From a virus: a stretch of 22,152 nucleotides of DNA. The notes beneath the pieces are model-generated. The model was not told the DNA's origin, did not search any database, and saw nothing but the letters and a program-made list of their open reading frames with translations. Of the stretch, positions 1-5,893 are shown piece after piece. The stretch covers positions 1 to 22,152 of IMG/VR virus record IMGVR_UViG_3300031933_000167. One strand, written 5' to 3'. Numbering within the stretch: position 1 is the stretch's first letter; every line of letters starts with the position of its first letter. Position numbers and translations under genes: made by a program.

Positions 1-144
1 TCCGCTGCGTCAAACACTGGTGACTGTTCCGCTGCGTCAAACACTGGTGACTATTCCGCTGCGTCAAACACTGGTGACTATTCCGCTGCGTCAAACACTG
101 GTGACTATTCCGCTGCGTCAAACACTGGTGACTGTTCCGCTGCG
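1..144 (+). repeat. 27-bp coding tandem repeat (5 full units plus 9 bases)
   Basis: Units begin at 1, 28, 55, 82 and 109, each opening TCCGCTGCGTCAAACACTGG, with a partial sixth unit at 136-144. Copies are identical except at the last codon, TGT (units 1 and 5) or TAT (units 2-4). The period is a multiple of three, so the reading frame is kept. The near-absence of synonymous differences points to recent expansion or homogenisation. More units may lie left of the window. Confidence 0.97.
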
Positions 145-342
145 TTAGTTGAAGGCAAACAATCAGTGGCTGTTGTCACAGGTTATGATTCAAAAGCCAA
201 GGCATCAGAAGGTTCATGGGTAGTTATCACTGAGCGTGACAACGCGGGTACTATTTTAGCTATAAAAACTGCTAAAGCTGGTGTTGATATTGATGCAGAT
301 ACTTACTACAAACTCATTAACGGAGAATTTGTGAAATGTTAA
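1..342 (+). CDS. SAASNTGDY-repeat phage protein, C-terminal part
   Basis: The reading frame is open from base 1 and stops at 340-342, so the N-terminus lies outside the window. It begins with five copies of the nonapeptide SAASNTGD(Y/C). A roughly 65-residue C-terminal domain follows, starting SAALVEGKQSVAVVTGYDSK and ending LINGEFVKC. This repeat-plus-tail layout matches a family of uncharacterised phage and prophage proteins whose number of SAASNTG-type repeats varies. I know of no established function. The regular polar Ser/Ala/Asn/Thr/Gly repeat would suit a beta-solenoid or a stalk, but that is inference. The stop overlaps the next gene's start by seven bases (ATGTTAA), implying coupled translation with the MazG-like gene. 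The frame is certain; the function is unknown. Confidence 0.85.
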   Translation, partial: SAASNTGDCSAASNTGDYSAASNTGDYSAASNTGDYSAASNTGDCSAALVEGKQSVAVVTGYDSKAKASEGSWVVITERDNAGTILAIKTAKAGVDIDADTYYKLINGEFVKC

Positions 343-863
343 ACCTAATCGAACTACAGAACCGAATTCACCAACAGAACCGCGAAATGGGCTGGTGGGA
401 TAATCCGCGACCATTTGCAACTATGGTGTGCCTGTTTCACTCTGAACTATCCGAAGCGATGGAAGGCGACCGTAAGAGCCTTATGGACGATCGCTTACCA
501 CAGTACCCCATGTTTCAAGTGGAACTGGCTGACTTTGTGATCCGCTGTTTGGATTATTTGGGTAGTGTGGGCTGGGATTGGAATGAAGATATTGGTAATA
601 GTGTAAAGCCTGAGTCTGACCCAACAGAACTATTAGCGGATGCCCATTGCTGTGTATCTTGTGCTTTCAAGTACATTAAACTACAGGCTTACCAATATGG
701 AGCGAGCGAGGAATTAGCTACGGCTGTAAATCAAGTCATGGCATATGCAGAACTTAAAGGTTTCGACCTAGAAACTATCATCAACGAGAAAGTGGCTTAT
801 AACCGCACTCGTGCCGACCATCAACGTGCGGCACGAGCCGCTGAGAACGGAAAAAAATATTAA
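336..863 (+). CDS. MazG-like nucleoside triphosphate pyrophosphohydrolase
   Basis: Probably hydrolyses (d)NTPs to monophosphates plus pyrophosphate in the cytoplasm, adjusting the nucleotide pool. It is an all-alpha MazG-like protein of 175 residues. The Mg-binding acidic pairs are visible as HSELSEAMEG (E37, E40) and VELADFVIRCLD (E63, D66). The usual C-terminal helix NEKVAYNRTR follows at about 149-158, ending with a DH...RAA..GKKY tail. Between the acidic pairs and the C-terminal helix there is an extra helical stretch of about 50 residues (about 85-140), making it longer than the usual 100-120-residue phage members. The ATG overlaps the previous stop by seven bases, and the kinase gene starts two bases after this stop, suggesting a shared nucleotide-metabolism operon. 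The exact substrate is not readable from sequence. Confidence 0.85.
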   Translation: MLNLIELQNRIHQQNREMGWWDNPRPFATMVCLFHSELSEAMEGDRKSLMDDRLPQYPMFQVELADFVIRCLDYLGSVGWDWNEDIGNSVKPESDPTELLADAHCCVSCAFKYIKLQAYQYGASEELATAVNQVMAYAELKGFDLETIINEKVAYNRTRADHQRAARAAENGKKY

Positions 864-865
864 TT

Positions 866-1390
866 ATGATCATTATCCTAAATGGCCCGCCTGGGTGCGG
901 CAAAGACACAATCGCTAATTGGCTACGTGACCACGCTGGCTATGCAAAAACCTGTTTCAAACATGCACTGTATGAAGCCACAGCGGGACACTATGGAATA
1001 CCAGTTACAGAAGTAATCGAACGCAACGAAAACCGCGACTTAAAGGAACTCCCGTGGCATCAGGGACTATCGGTGCGCCAGATGCTCATTCACGTATCGG
1101 AAAACGAGATTAAGCCGAAACATGGCAAGGACTACTTCGGCCGCAAAGCAGCAGCGCGGTTACTTGGTATCGACCGTTCCGTCGTGTTTGCCGATGGTGG
1201 TTTTATCGAGGAACTGCAGCCGCTTAAATTGATGTTTGGCGATCGTGTAAAAGTGGTGCGACTGGTACGTGACGGCTATGATTTCACGGGCGATTCACGG
1301 TCGTATCTGCCCGACCCTGATTTAGTCGTAACGGTTACCCCCGGTAATATCGAACTTACCGCCCGCAGCGTGTTAGAGGGGTTGATGTGA
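866..1390 (+). CDS. P-loop deoxynucleoside monophosphate kinase-like protein
   Basis: Probably phosphorylates (d)NMPs to diphosphates using ATP. The Walker A motif GPPGCGKDT spans residues 7-15, with the GKD form typical of the phage dNMP kinase and adenylate-kinase-like group. The rest fits a small NMP kinase: an FADGGFIEEL strand/helix near 107-116 and an RLVRDGYDF segment (about 131-139) that can supply lid arginines. It has 174 residues, shorter than phage T4 gp1 (about 240). It follows the MazG-like gene by two bases and its stop overlaps the next start (TGATG). Other P-loop kinases of small molecules cannot be excluded. Confidence 0.75.
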   Translation: MIIILNGPPGCGKDTIANWLRDHAGYAKTCFKHALYEATAGHYGIPVTEVIERNENRDLKELPWHQGLSVRQMLIHVSENEIKPKHGKDYFGRKAAARLLGIDRSVVFADGGFIEELQPLKLMFGDRVKVVRLVRDGYDFTGDSRSYLPDPDLVVTVTPGNIELTARSVLEGLM

Positions 1391-1623
1391 TGAAAAATAA
1401 TATTTCCGATTTAAATGATCACCTATTTGCACAAATTGAACGTCTAGGTGATGAAGGACTTTCGAGTGATGAGCTACGACTTGAAATTGAGCGTACAAAG
1501 GCGATTACCAACGTGGCATCTCAAATTGTGCAAAACGGTCGCTTAGCTCTAGATGCGCAAATTGCAGCATCAGATATGATCGTTCCAGAAGACCTGCCTA
1601 AGATGCTAAGGAACAAAGAATGA
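1390..1623 (+). CDS. Small conserved phage protein, function unknown
   Basis: A 77-residue, mostly helical acidic protein beginning MKNNISDLNDHLFAQIERLG. A helical segment around 28-57 (ELRLEIERTKAITNVASQIV then NGRLALDAQI) resembles small proteins often seen next to HNH genes in enteric phages; none has a known function. The ATG at 1390 shares one base with the kinase stop. A GTG three bases upstream is an alternative start. GAGGGG at 1377-1382 serves as Shine-Dalgarno for either. The stop overlaps the HNH gene by four bases (ATGA). Confidence 0.75.
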   Translation: MKNNISDLNDHLFAQIERLGDEGLSSDELRLEIERTKAITNVASQIVQNGRLALDAQIAASDMIVPEDLPKMLRNKE

Positions 1624-2210
1624 GAATATTCACAGATGAGCAAAAACAGTGGGTGATTAAGCAGTATCGAGTTCTATCTTTAAAAGACATGACGGCAGCA
1701 TTTAATGCACACTTCGGTGACTCGAAAACAGTTAGTCAGTTACGGTGCTTCACTCGTAATCACGGCATAAAATCGGGGCGTACTGGTCGGTTTGAGAAAG
1801 GGTGTGATGTGTGGAACAAAGGGGTTTCATTTAATGCTGGTGGTAACTCTGCTAAAACACGCTTCAAGAAAGGCCACACGCCCGCTAATCATCGCCCTGT
1901 TGGTGCTGAGCGCGTTGATAATAAAGATGGCTATGTAAGTGTAAAAGTGGCCGAGCCTAACGAGTGGAAGTTGAAACATATTTTAGTATGGGAACAACAC
2001 CATGGTAGTTTGCCAGCTAACCACGTACTGTGGTTTAAAGATAATGACCGGACCAATTGTGCCATTGATAATCTGATGTGCGTATCTCGTGGTGAGAATG
2101 CCCTGACTAATAAACATGGTTTAGGTAAAGCTGCACCAGAAGATAAGCAAACTGTGCAGCTAATCGCTAAGTTGCGCCTAAAATCAAATGAGCGGAGTGT
2201 GTCACTATGA
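1620..2210 (+). CDS. HNH endonuclease (HNH_3 type) with N-terminal DNA-binding region
   Basis: A 196-residue protein. The N-terminal 50 residues (DEQKQWVIKQYRVLSLKDMT onward) look like a helix-turn-helix of the kind that precedes phage HNH nucleases. A basic linker with repeated F-KG / W-KG motifs follows (about 60-90). The nuclease core lies at about 118-157: WKLKHILVWEQHHG supplies the first histidine, LPANHVLWFKDNDRTN the central His/Asn-Asp part, and CAIDNLMCVSRGEN the last segment. Such proteins nick or cut DNA and are often selfish homing enzymes or packaging helpers. The four-base overlap with both neighbours suggests stable integration in the operon rather than a free-standing intruder. 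Confidence 0.85.
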   Translation: MRIFTDEQKQWVIKQYRVLSLKDMTAAFNAHFGDSKTVSQLRCFTRNHGIKSGRTGRFEKGCDVWNKGVSFNAGGNSAKTRFKKGHTPANHRPVGAERVDNKDGYVSVKVAEPNEWKLKHILVWEQHHGSLPANHVLWFKDNDRTNCAIDNLMCVSRGENALTNKHGLGKAAPEDKQTVQLIAKLRLKSNERSVSL

Positions 2211-2668
2211 CACTAAAACGCAACTCAAAATACTTCGGTGCTCACGATTACGGTATGCTCGGCAGTCTCGCGAAAGTACCGTTATTGACATTTGAGCAGA
2301 TAAGCGGATGCAGCGATCCGATGCAGGAAGTATCGAACCGCTGCGAGGAGTTAATTGAGCGACTAATAGAAATTAAGGAGTGGGCCAGTATGCCAGTCGA
2401 TTATGAAGTAAATCACCGTGTCAAGTTCCACAAGTGCGAAATCGGCGTGATTGTGTGTAAGGACGTCGACACGGGTGAGTTAGACACGACTCTCTGTGTG
2501 CCGGCGTTTTGGTCGAAGCCACAACCGCAACCGACAGGTACCGACTACGTTGCAGGTGTAGCGGCACTGCAAGCAGAGATAAAGAAGCGCATCGAGGAGC
2601 TACAGGAACTGTCCGACACATTCGGCGAATCTGCTGCGTTGTATGAAATGACGGGAGAAACATTGTGA
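2207..2668 (+). CDS. Hypothetical phage protein
   Basis: A 153-residue protein that I do not recognise. The N-terminus is mixed. A helical stretch follows at about 45-58 (NRCEELIERLIEIKEW), then a beta-like middle (VNHRVKFHKCEIGVIVCKD), a Pro-rich linker with KPQPQPTG and a C-terminal amphipathic helix likely to form a coiled coil (AALQAEIKKRIEELQELSDT, about 117-136). No catalytic motif is evident. It overlaps the HNH gene by four bases (ATGA), and its stop overlaps the next gene's start region, so it belongs to the same operon. Confidence 0.7.
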   Translation: MTLKRNSKYFGAHDYGMLGSLAKVPLLTFEQISGCSDPMQEVSNRCEELIERLIEIKEWASMPVDYEVNHRVKFHKCEIGVIVCKDVDTGELDTTLCVPAFWSKPQPQPTGTDYVAGVAALQAEIKKRIEELQELSDTFGESAALYEMTGETL

Positions 2669-2967
2669 TGAAAATAGTTAAACGTAACCTATACGTTTCT
2701 GAGTTTCAGGACTGGCCATACTGGAAACGGTTAGCTTATCTATGGTTAGGAGCATTGATGTCAGAGGAACATTTTGATACACCACTGAACCCATTAGACT
2801 GGTCATTACGTAGCATTTTACGTGACATGTGGATTATCTTTGCTGGTGCTATTTTAGTGCCACTAGCAGGCCTACTTCTATTACCATACATGGCACACCG
2901 ACTTAAAACACGTTATAGCGAGTACGATCCGGATGTATTCATTCGCGACGAATACGTACTCGAATAA
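2668..2967 (+). CDS. Small inner-membrane protein, function unknown
   Basis: A 99-residue protein with one clear hydrophobic helix at about 55-74 (MWIIFAGAILVPLAGLLLLP), followed by a basic stretch (MAHRLKTR), suggesting a single-pass inner-membrane protein with a cytoplasmic C-terminus. The N-terminal half has a weaker amphipathic stretch (YWKRLAYLWLGALM) that might lie along or enter the membrane. The GGGAG at 2653-2657 fits either GTG at 2665 or ATG at 2668; I chose the ATG overlapping the previous stop. It is the last gene of this rightward block. No holin or endolysin neighbour is visible, so a lysis role is not supported. Confidence 0.7.
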   Translation: MKIVKRNLYVSEFQDWPYWKRLAYLWLGALMSEEHFDTPLNPLDWSLRSILRDMWIIFAGAILVPLAGLLLLPYMAHRLKTRYSEYDPDVFIRDEYVLE

Positions 2968-2968
2968 C

Positions 2969-4288
2969 CTATAACTCCTCATCTTCCCCGATAGAGTCGA
3001 CAGGGACGTCGGCCAATGTCAGCAGATACTTTTCAATTTCTGGATTCGGGAATATTGTGGCGCCCGCCGCAGTCAGTTTCTGAATATACGACCCGATTTC
3101 TTCCAGGTTCGACTTATCCAGTGGTGACGGCGTTACGCGTGGCATCGTATTGTCAATTTCCCAGCCGTTAGCAGTCCACAGCCGTGTAACTAACTGACGG
3201 TTCACTACCGTAGCGATAATTTCCGCAAAGCCCATAATGGCGCGCAGAAACGATGATGTCTGTGACGAATCGAGCGCGCGGTTCCCCGAGTCACTGCCGT
3301 TAAACAGGAACTGTGCAATAACAGAGCGCACAATCTGCATATCGTAGTCGCGGATCGCCTCACGGAACTGGACGGTGTTAGTCGTACCGACTGGTGCAAA
3401 CTGGAACTGTACACGCGGGTTACCCGTATCAGTACCATCAGGGTTTTTATAGTTATCAGTCCACAAAGTAAGGCCTGATTGCGAATTCATGCGTACATTT
3501 TTCGGGATAGATTCAATCTGCGAAACTGTTTGGGCCCACACTTTAGCCGCGGCAGTTTCACCTATTGACTGCTCTTTGATTTTTGGGTCAGCGATGATTA
3601 CGGGGAAGCCTGTACCACGTTCGGCAAGGATTGATTCGGTAGTCTGTAGCGCTTCACGACGTTTCCATGACTTATATGACGCGCGGAAAATTGAGCGACC
3701 TTCAGGACTACCTTTTGCCGGATTTGTTTTAAAGTGCAGGAAATACTCGCGTTCAATCGGAGTAATGACATACGTGGCGGGATTCTGCTGCTTAACGCCC
3801 GTTACTTTACCTGTGGCTTCATCGTAAATCCACTCATCGACTGTTTCGGCCGCAATCTGAATCAGCCGACCAATACCAACCAGACCATCAGGCCGTTTCT
3901 TCAGTACTGGGTTAACCAACGAGTAACCCCATGGGCACATATCGAGCGCCATAGCCACGAGGTCATCAAATGTGGCTAACGAATCCGGGTCGTCTTTCGT
4001 ACCAATATCGCGCATGAGTACGTCTTCGAGATACGCCCGGCGCGTTTCAGCGTCAGCATCACCTACGAGTTCTTTTGGCAGCTCAACAGACCATTGCATC
4101 GAACGGAAAAACACGCCCAAGATGAACAACACCGCGCCGTATGTCGGGTCGTCAATCATCAGGCGCATAGTGCGCTTACCGTTAGTGCCGATAAGCGCTG
4201 GCAGGTACTCTTCTAGCACATAACCAGACGAGCGTTTATAGGATTCGACGGCAATGTCAGCCATAGCATAGGTACCAGATAGTTTCAC
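2969..4288 (-). CDS. Phage portal protein (DUF935-type)
   Basis: Forms the ring at the capsid vertex through which DNA is packaged and ejected, and docks the terminase. The 439-residue product carries the landmarks of DUF935/phage portal proteins: an early hydrophobic helix (VLFILGVFF), MCPWGYSLVNPVLKKR, the HFKTN..KGSPEGRSIFR..YKSWKRR segment, SGNRALDSSQTSSFLRA, and NRQLVTRLWTANG near the C-terminus. The start is GTG at 4288, because the frame is closed by a TGA shortly upstream. An ATG at 4264 (MADIAVESY) is an alternative. The Shine-Dalgarno is weak (GGCGG). It follows the accessory cluster and is separated from large terminase by it. It converges on the membrane-protein gene with one base between stop codons. 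Confidence 0.92.
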   Translation of the reverse strand: MKLSGTYAMADIAVESYKRSSGYVLEEYLPALIGTNGKRTMRLMIDDPTYGAVLFILGVFFRSMQWSVELPKELVGDADAETRRAYLEDVLMRDIGTKDDPDSLATFDDLVAMALDMCPWGYSLVNPVLKKRPDGLVGIGRLIQIAAETVDEWIYDEATGKVTGVKQQNPATYVITPIEREYFLHFKTNPAKGSPEGRSIFRASYKSWKRREALQTTESILAERGTGFPVIIADPKIKEQSIGETAAAKVWAQTVSQIESIPKNVRMNSQSGLTLWTDNYKNPDGTDTGNPRVQFQFAPVGTTNTVQFREAIRDYDMQIVRSVIAQFLFNGSDSGNRALDSSQTSSFLRAIMGFAEIIATVVNRQLVTRLWTANGWEIDNTMPRVTPSPLDKSNLEEIGSYIQKLTAAGATIFPNPEIEKYLLTLADVPVDSIGEDEEL

Positions 4289-4322
4289 ATTGCCGCCAGT
4301 GTAGCATAGGGGTCAGGGTGTG

Positions 4323-4856
4323 TCACCTCACCCGTTTATACAGCCACCCACGATACACAACGGAATTCTCTGCATCATGAAGCGCATAACGCGAGACACC
4401 TAGCATCCGTGCTGTTTCGCTTAAGCTGCCAGCCAGCTCCATAACGGCACTGAGCGGCGCGTAAGTGCCCTCTTTCTGCCGCAGTACGTTACCATCGAAC
4501 CATAAATCACCATAGCGACGTTTCTTACGGTTACGTGGCGTATCATCTGCTGCGTAGAGGTTGCACTTCGGTGCAGCATACAGTTTACCGGCAATGACAA
4601 TCGCGTCACGACCAGAGTTTACCGTGTAGCTGATTTTCGTATGGTGCAAACCTAACGTACGCGCAGCGAATACGACACTGCCACCAAGCCAATTGATAAA
4701 GTCACGTAGCGGCATAACCGTAGCCGGTTGCTTGTGCACCACGACGTCACGCATATGGGGTGTGTGATACATCTTATCACCGACCCGCAGCATTCGTTTA
4801 TTGTGGCCAGCAGGTTTACCAGCCACAATTGTTCCGTGATAGACGAAGGAGATCAT
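4323..4856 (-). CDS. DNA-binding-like protein with duplicated HTH plus beta-hairpin module
   Basis: A 177-residue product from the ATG at 4856, chosen because it makes the same ATGA overlap as the other junctions of this cluster; in-frame GTG and ATG codons lie 6-12 bases upstream. It contains two copies of a module: PLRDFINWLGGSVVFAARTL, TSYTV-like turn and IVIAGKLYAA in the middle, then PLSAVMELAGSLSETARMLG with VSRYALHDAEN and VVYRGWLYKR at the C-terminus. Each copy is a helix-turn-helix (S...AA/TARxLGxxxxxxxYxxN/D) followed by a strand. The linker is strongly basic (RNRKKRR), fitting DNA or RNA binding. It is the last gene of the accessory cluster. A regulator is likely, but the target is unknown. 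Confidence 0.75.
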   Translation of the reverse strand: MISFVYHGTIVAGKPAGHNKRMLRVGDKMYHTPHMRDVVVHKQPATVMPLRDFINWLGGSVVFAARTLGLHHTKISYTVNSGRDAIVIAGKLYAAPKCNLYAADDTPRNRKKRRYGDLWFDGNVLRQKEGTYAPLSAVMELAGSLSETARMLGVSRYALHDAENSVVYRGWLYKRVR

Positions 4857-5071
4857 TTCCATCGCCACCGTATTACATAAAACCCATTAGATACTGTGCC
4901 ATCAGGGTTTAATACCGCGTTTCGTATGTCATGTGGCCAGTAACGCTTAGCTGCAAGCCGACCGCTGCTGTCCACATATACTGGAGCAAGTGTTTCCTCA
5001 CCGTCGTAATCAGTTAAGACCACTAATGGAGTTTTAGTAAGCCACGCGTATATTTTAAGTAACATTTTCAT
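4853..5071 (-). CDS. Small conserved phage protein, function unknown
   Basis: A 72-residue protein beginning MKMLLKIYAWLTKTPLVVLT, then a beta-rich core with YDGEETLAPVYVDSSGRLAA, KRYWPHDIRNAVLNPDGTVS and a C-terminal WRWK. Similar short proteins with the KRYWPxDIRxxxLNPDG pattern occur in other phages without a known role. The N-terminal stretch is only weakly hydrophobic and is not a convincing membrane helix. Starts and stops overlap both neighbours by four bases, so translation is coupled within the cluster. Confidence 0.7.
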   Translation of the reverse strand: MKMLLKIYAWLTKTPLVVLTDYDGEETLAPVYVDSSGRLAAKRYWPHDIRNAVLNPDGTVSNGFYVIRWRWK

Positions 5072-5433
5072 AATTCAAAGAATCCCTCTTCCACTAGAGT
5101 CACATGACACATTTCTACCCACTTTGATTTTTTAATCCGCATACCGTTAATTCGAATACCCTCTTCACACTTTTCCACACGGTTATCAGAGGCAACACTC
5201 ACCACCACGTCGCGCCAATCCTCCGGTGCGGCATCGCATGGCCACTGTGGTGGAATTGGTCGGATGCTGTCCGCAATAGCCCCTTTTGATAAGTCTGACT
5301 CTATCCATTTCCCATCCCTCCATGTTAATAAAAGATCATCTGCTATTCGATACAATTTAAAAGATGTGGTGTCCGTGTGAGTAGCCCCAATTTCTTTAGC
5401 TAATTCACGGTTCAGTTTTCTTACTTTGGTCAT
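5068..5433 (-). CDS. Hypothetical accessory protein
   Basis: A 121-residue protein that I do not recognise. It begins with a basic helical stretch (MTKVRKLNRELAKEIGATHT). A beta-rich segment with LYRIADDLLLTWRDGKWIES follows, then Pro/Trp-rich IPPQWPCDAAPEDWRDVVVS, and finally RINGMRIKKSKWVEMCHVTL. No enzymatic signature is visible. The gene looks AT-richer than the portal and terminase genes and shares ATGA overlaps with both neighbours. It is part of the promoter-equipped cluster between large terminase and portal. Confidence 0.65.
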   Translation of the reverse strand: MTKVRKLNRELAKEIGATHTDTTSFKLYRIADDLLLTWRDGKWIESDLSKGAIADSIRPIPPQWPCDAAPEDWRDVVVSVASDNRVEKCEEGIRINGMRIKKSKWVEMCHVTLVEEGFFEL

Positions 5434-5831
5434 AAAGTTTCCTCAATGTTTATTGTTATTAAGCCAAGTTTCTCTAATTTTAATAGATGCTCTAGATTAA
5501 GCTCGGCACCCATCCCAGATAGTCGCCGTAGTTTCTCCGTTCTAGATTCTAGAGTCAGCTCCTGCAGAGGCAATATGCGTAACTCGCCCTTCTCAGTTCT
5601 GATACAGGCCTCCTTGGTTGTTTTAAGCTCCACCCGCCCTTGTTTGACCCACTCACCGGTGCGTAATAAGGCCTGTTTTGCTTCCCGCACCATTCTGTAT
5701 TTACGTAAACACTCGATACAGGCGCCAGTGCTCACATACCGCTCTGCAATATGTCCGTTACAGCAAGACTCACCTTCAAAATATTTCTTAAGACCTTTCT
5801 TCTTTGCGGTTTCTCGTTTTATTTTACGCAC
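5430..5831 (-). CDS. Zinc-finger accessory protein (C..GH..C..C type)
   Basis: A 133-residue basic protein. Near the N-terminus (about 15-45) it has KKYFEGESCCNGHIAERYVS followed by TGACIECLRKYR. This CxxGHxxxRYxSxxxCxxC pattern is a zinc-binding knuckle common at the start of phage endonuclease-VII/HNH-like proteins. Here no nuclease core follows, and the rest is helical and Glu/Lys/Leu-rich. The start is GTG at 5831; the frame is closed upstream by TAA and no ATG is available. Its Shine-Dalgarno GAGG lies in the hairpin at 5838-5863, with eight bases to the start. It is the first gene after the promoter at 5864-5893, so it leads the accessory cluster. DNA or RNA binding is likely; activity is unknown. 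Confidence 0.75.
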   Translation of the reverse strand: MRKIKRETAKKKGLKKYFEGESCCNGHIAERYVSTGACIECLRKYRMVREAKQALLRTGEWVKQGRVELKTTKEACIRTEKGELRILPLQELTLESRTEKLRRLSGMGAELNLEHLLKLEKLGLITINIEETL

Positions 5832-5863
5832 AAAAAAAACCTCACATCGTTAAACGTGAGGTT
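5832..5863 (-). terminator. Rho-independent terminator after large terminase
   Basis: On the minus strand an 8-bp stem (AACCTCAC / GTGAGGTT, bases 5863-5856 and 5845-5838) with a 10-base loop is followed by a run of eight Ts. It lies between the large-terminase stop and the GTG of the next gene. The 3' arm also contains that gene's Shine-Dalgarno (GAGG), so a transcript coming from terminase would hide the ribosome site if it were not terminated. Confidence 0.8.
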
Positions 5864-5893
5864 AGTATAGGCGCAATTCAGTCACTATGTCAA
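5864..5893 (-). promoter_or_regulatory. Sigma70-like promoter for the accessory cluster
   Basis: On the minus strand there is a perfect -35 TTGACA (5893-5888) overlapping the terminase stop codon. After an 18-base spacer comes the -10 TATACT (5869-5864). The predicted start, about 6-7 bases further, falls inside the 5' arm of the terminator hairpin. Transcripts made here should therefore lack most of that arm and leave the GAGG ribosome site free. Confidence 0.7.

Noticed and set aside
1-144. CRISPR array
   Set aside because: The units are contiguous 27-base copies without spacers, stay in one reading frame and encode a peptide repeat.
2668-2967. Holin
   Set aside because: There is one membrane helix, but no endolysin or spanin neighbour and no family motif, so only a membrane protein can be claimed.
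3489-4223. Plus-strand ORFs inside the portal gene
   Set aside because: They are shadows of a well-supported portal reading frame, are Ser/Arg-rich and show no family features.
4289-4322. Terminator between the accessory cluster and portal
   Set aside because: GGGTG and CACCC can pair on the minus strand, but the stem is only five bases and no T-run follows, so portal is probably transcribed through.
5446-5853. A 135-codon plus-strand ORF
   Set aside because: It is antisense to the zinc-finger gene and runs through the terminator. The minus-strand frame has ATGA overlaps, a promoter and a Cys motif; this frame has none.
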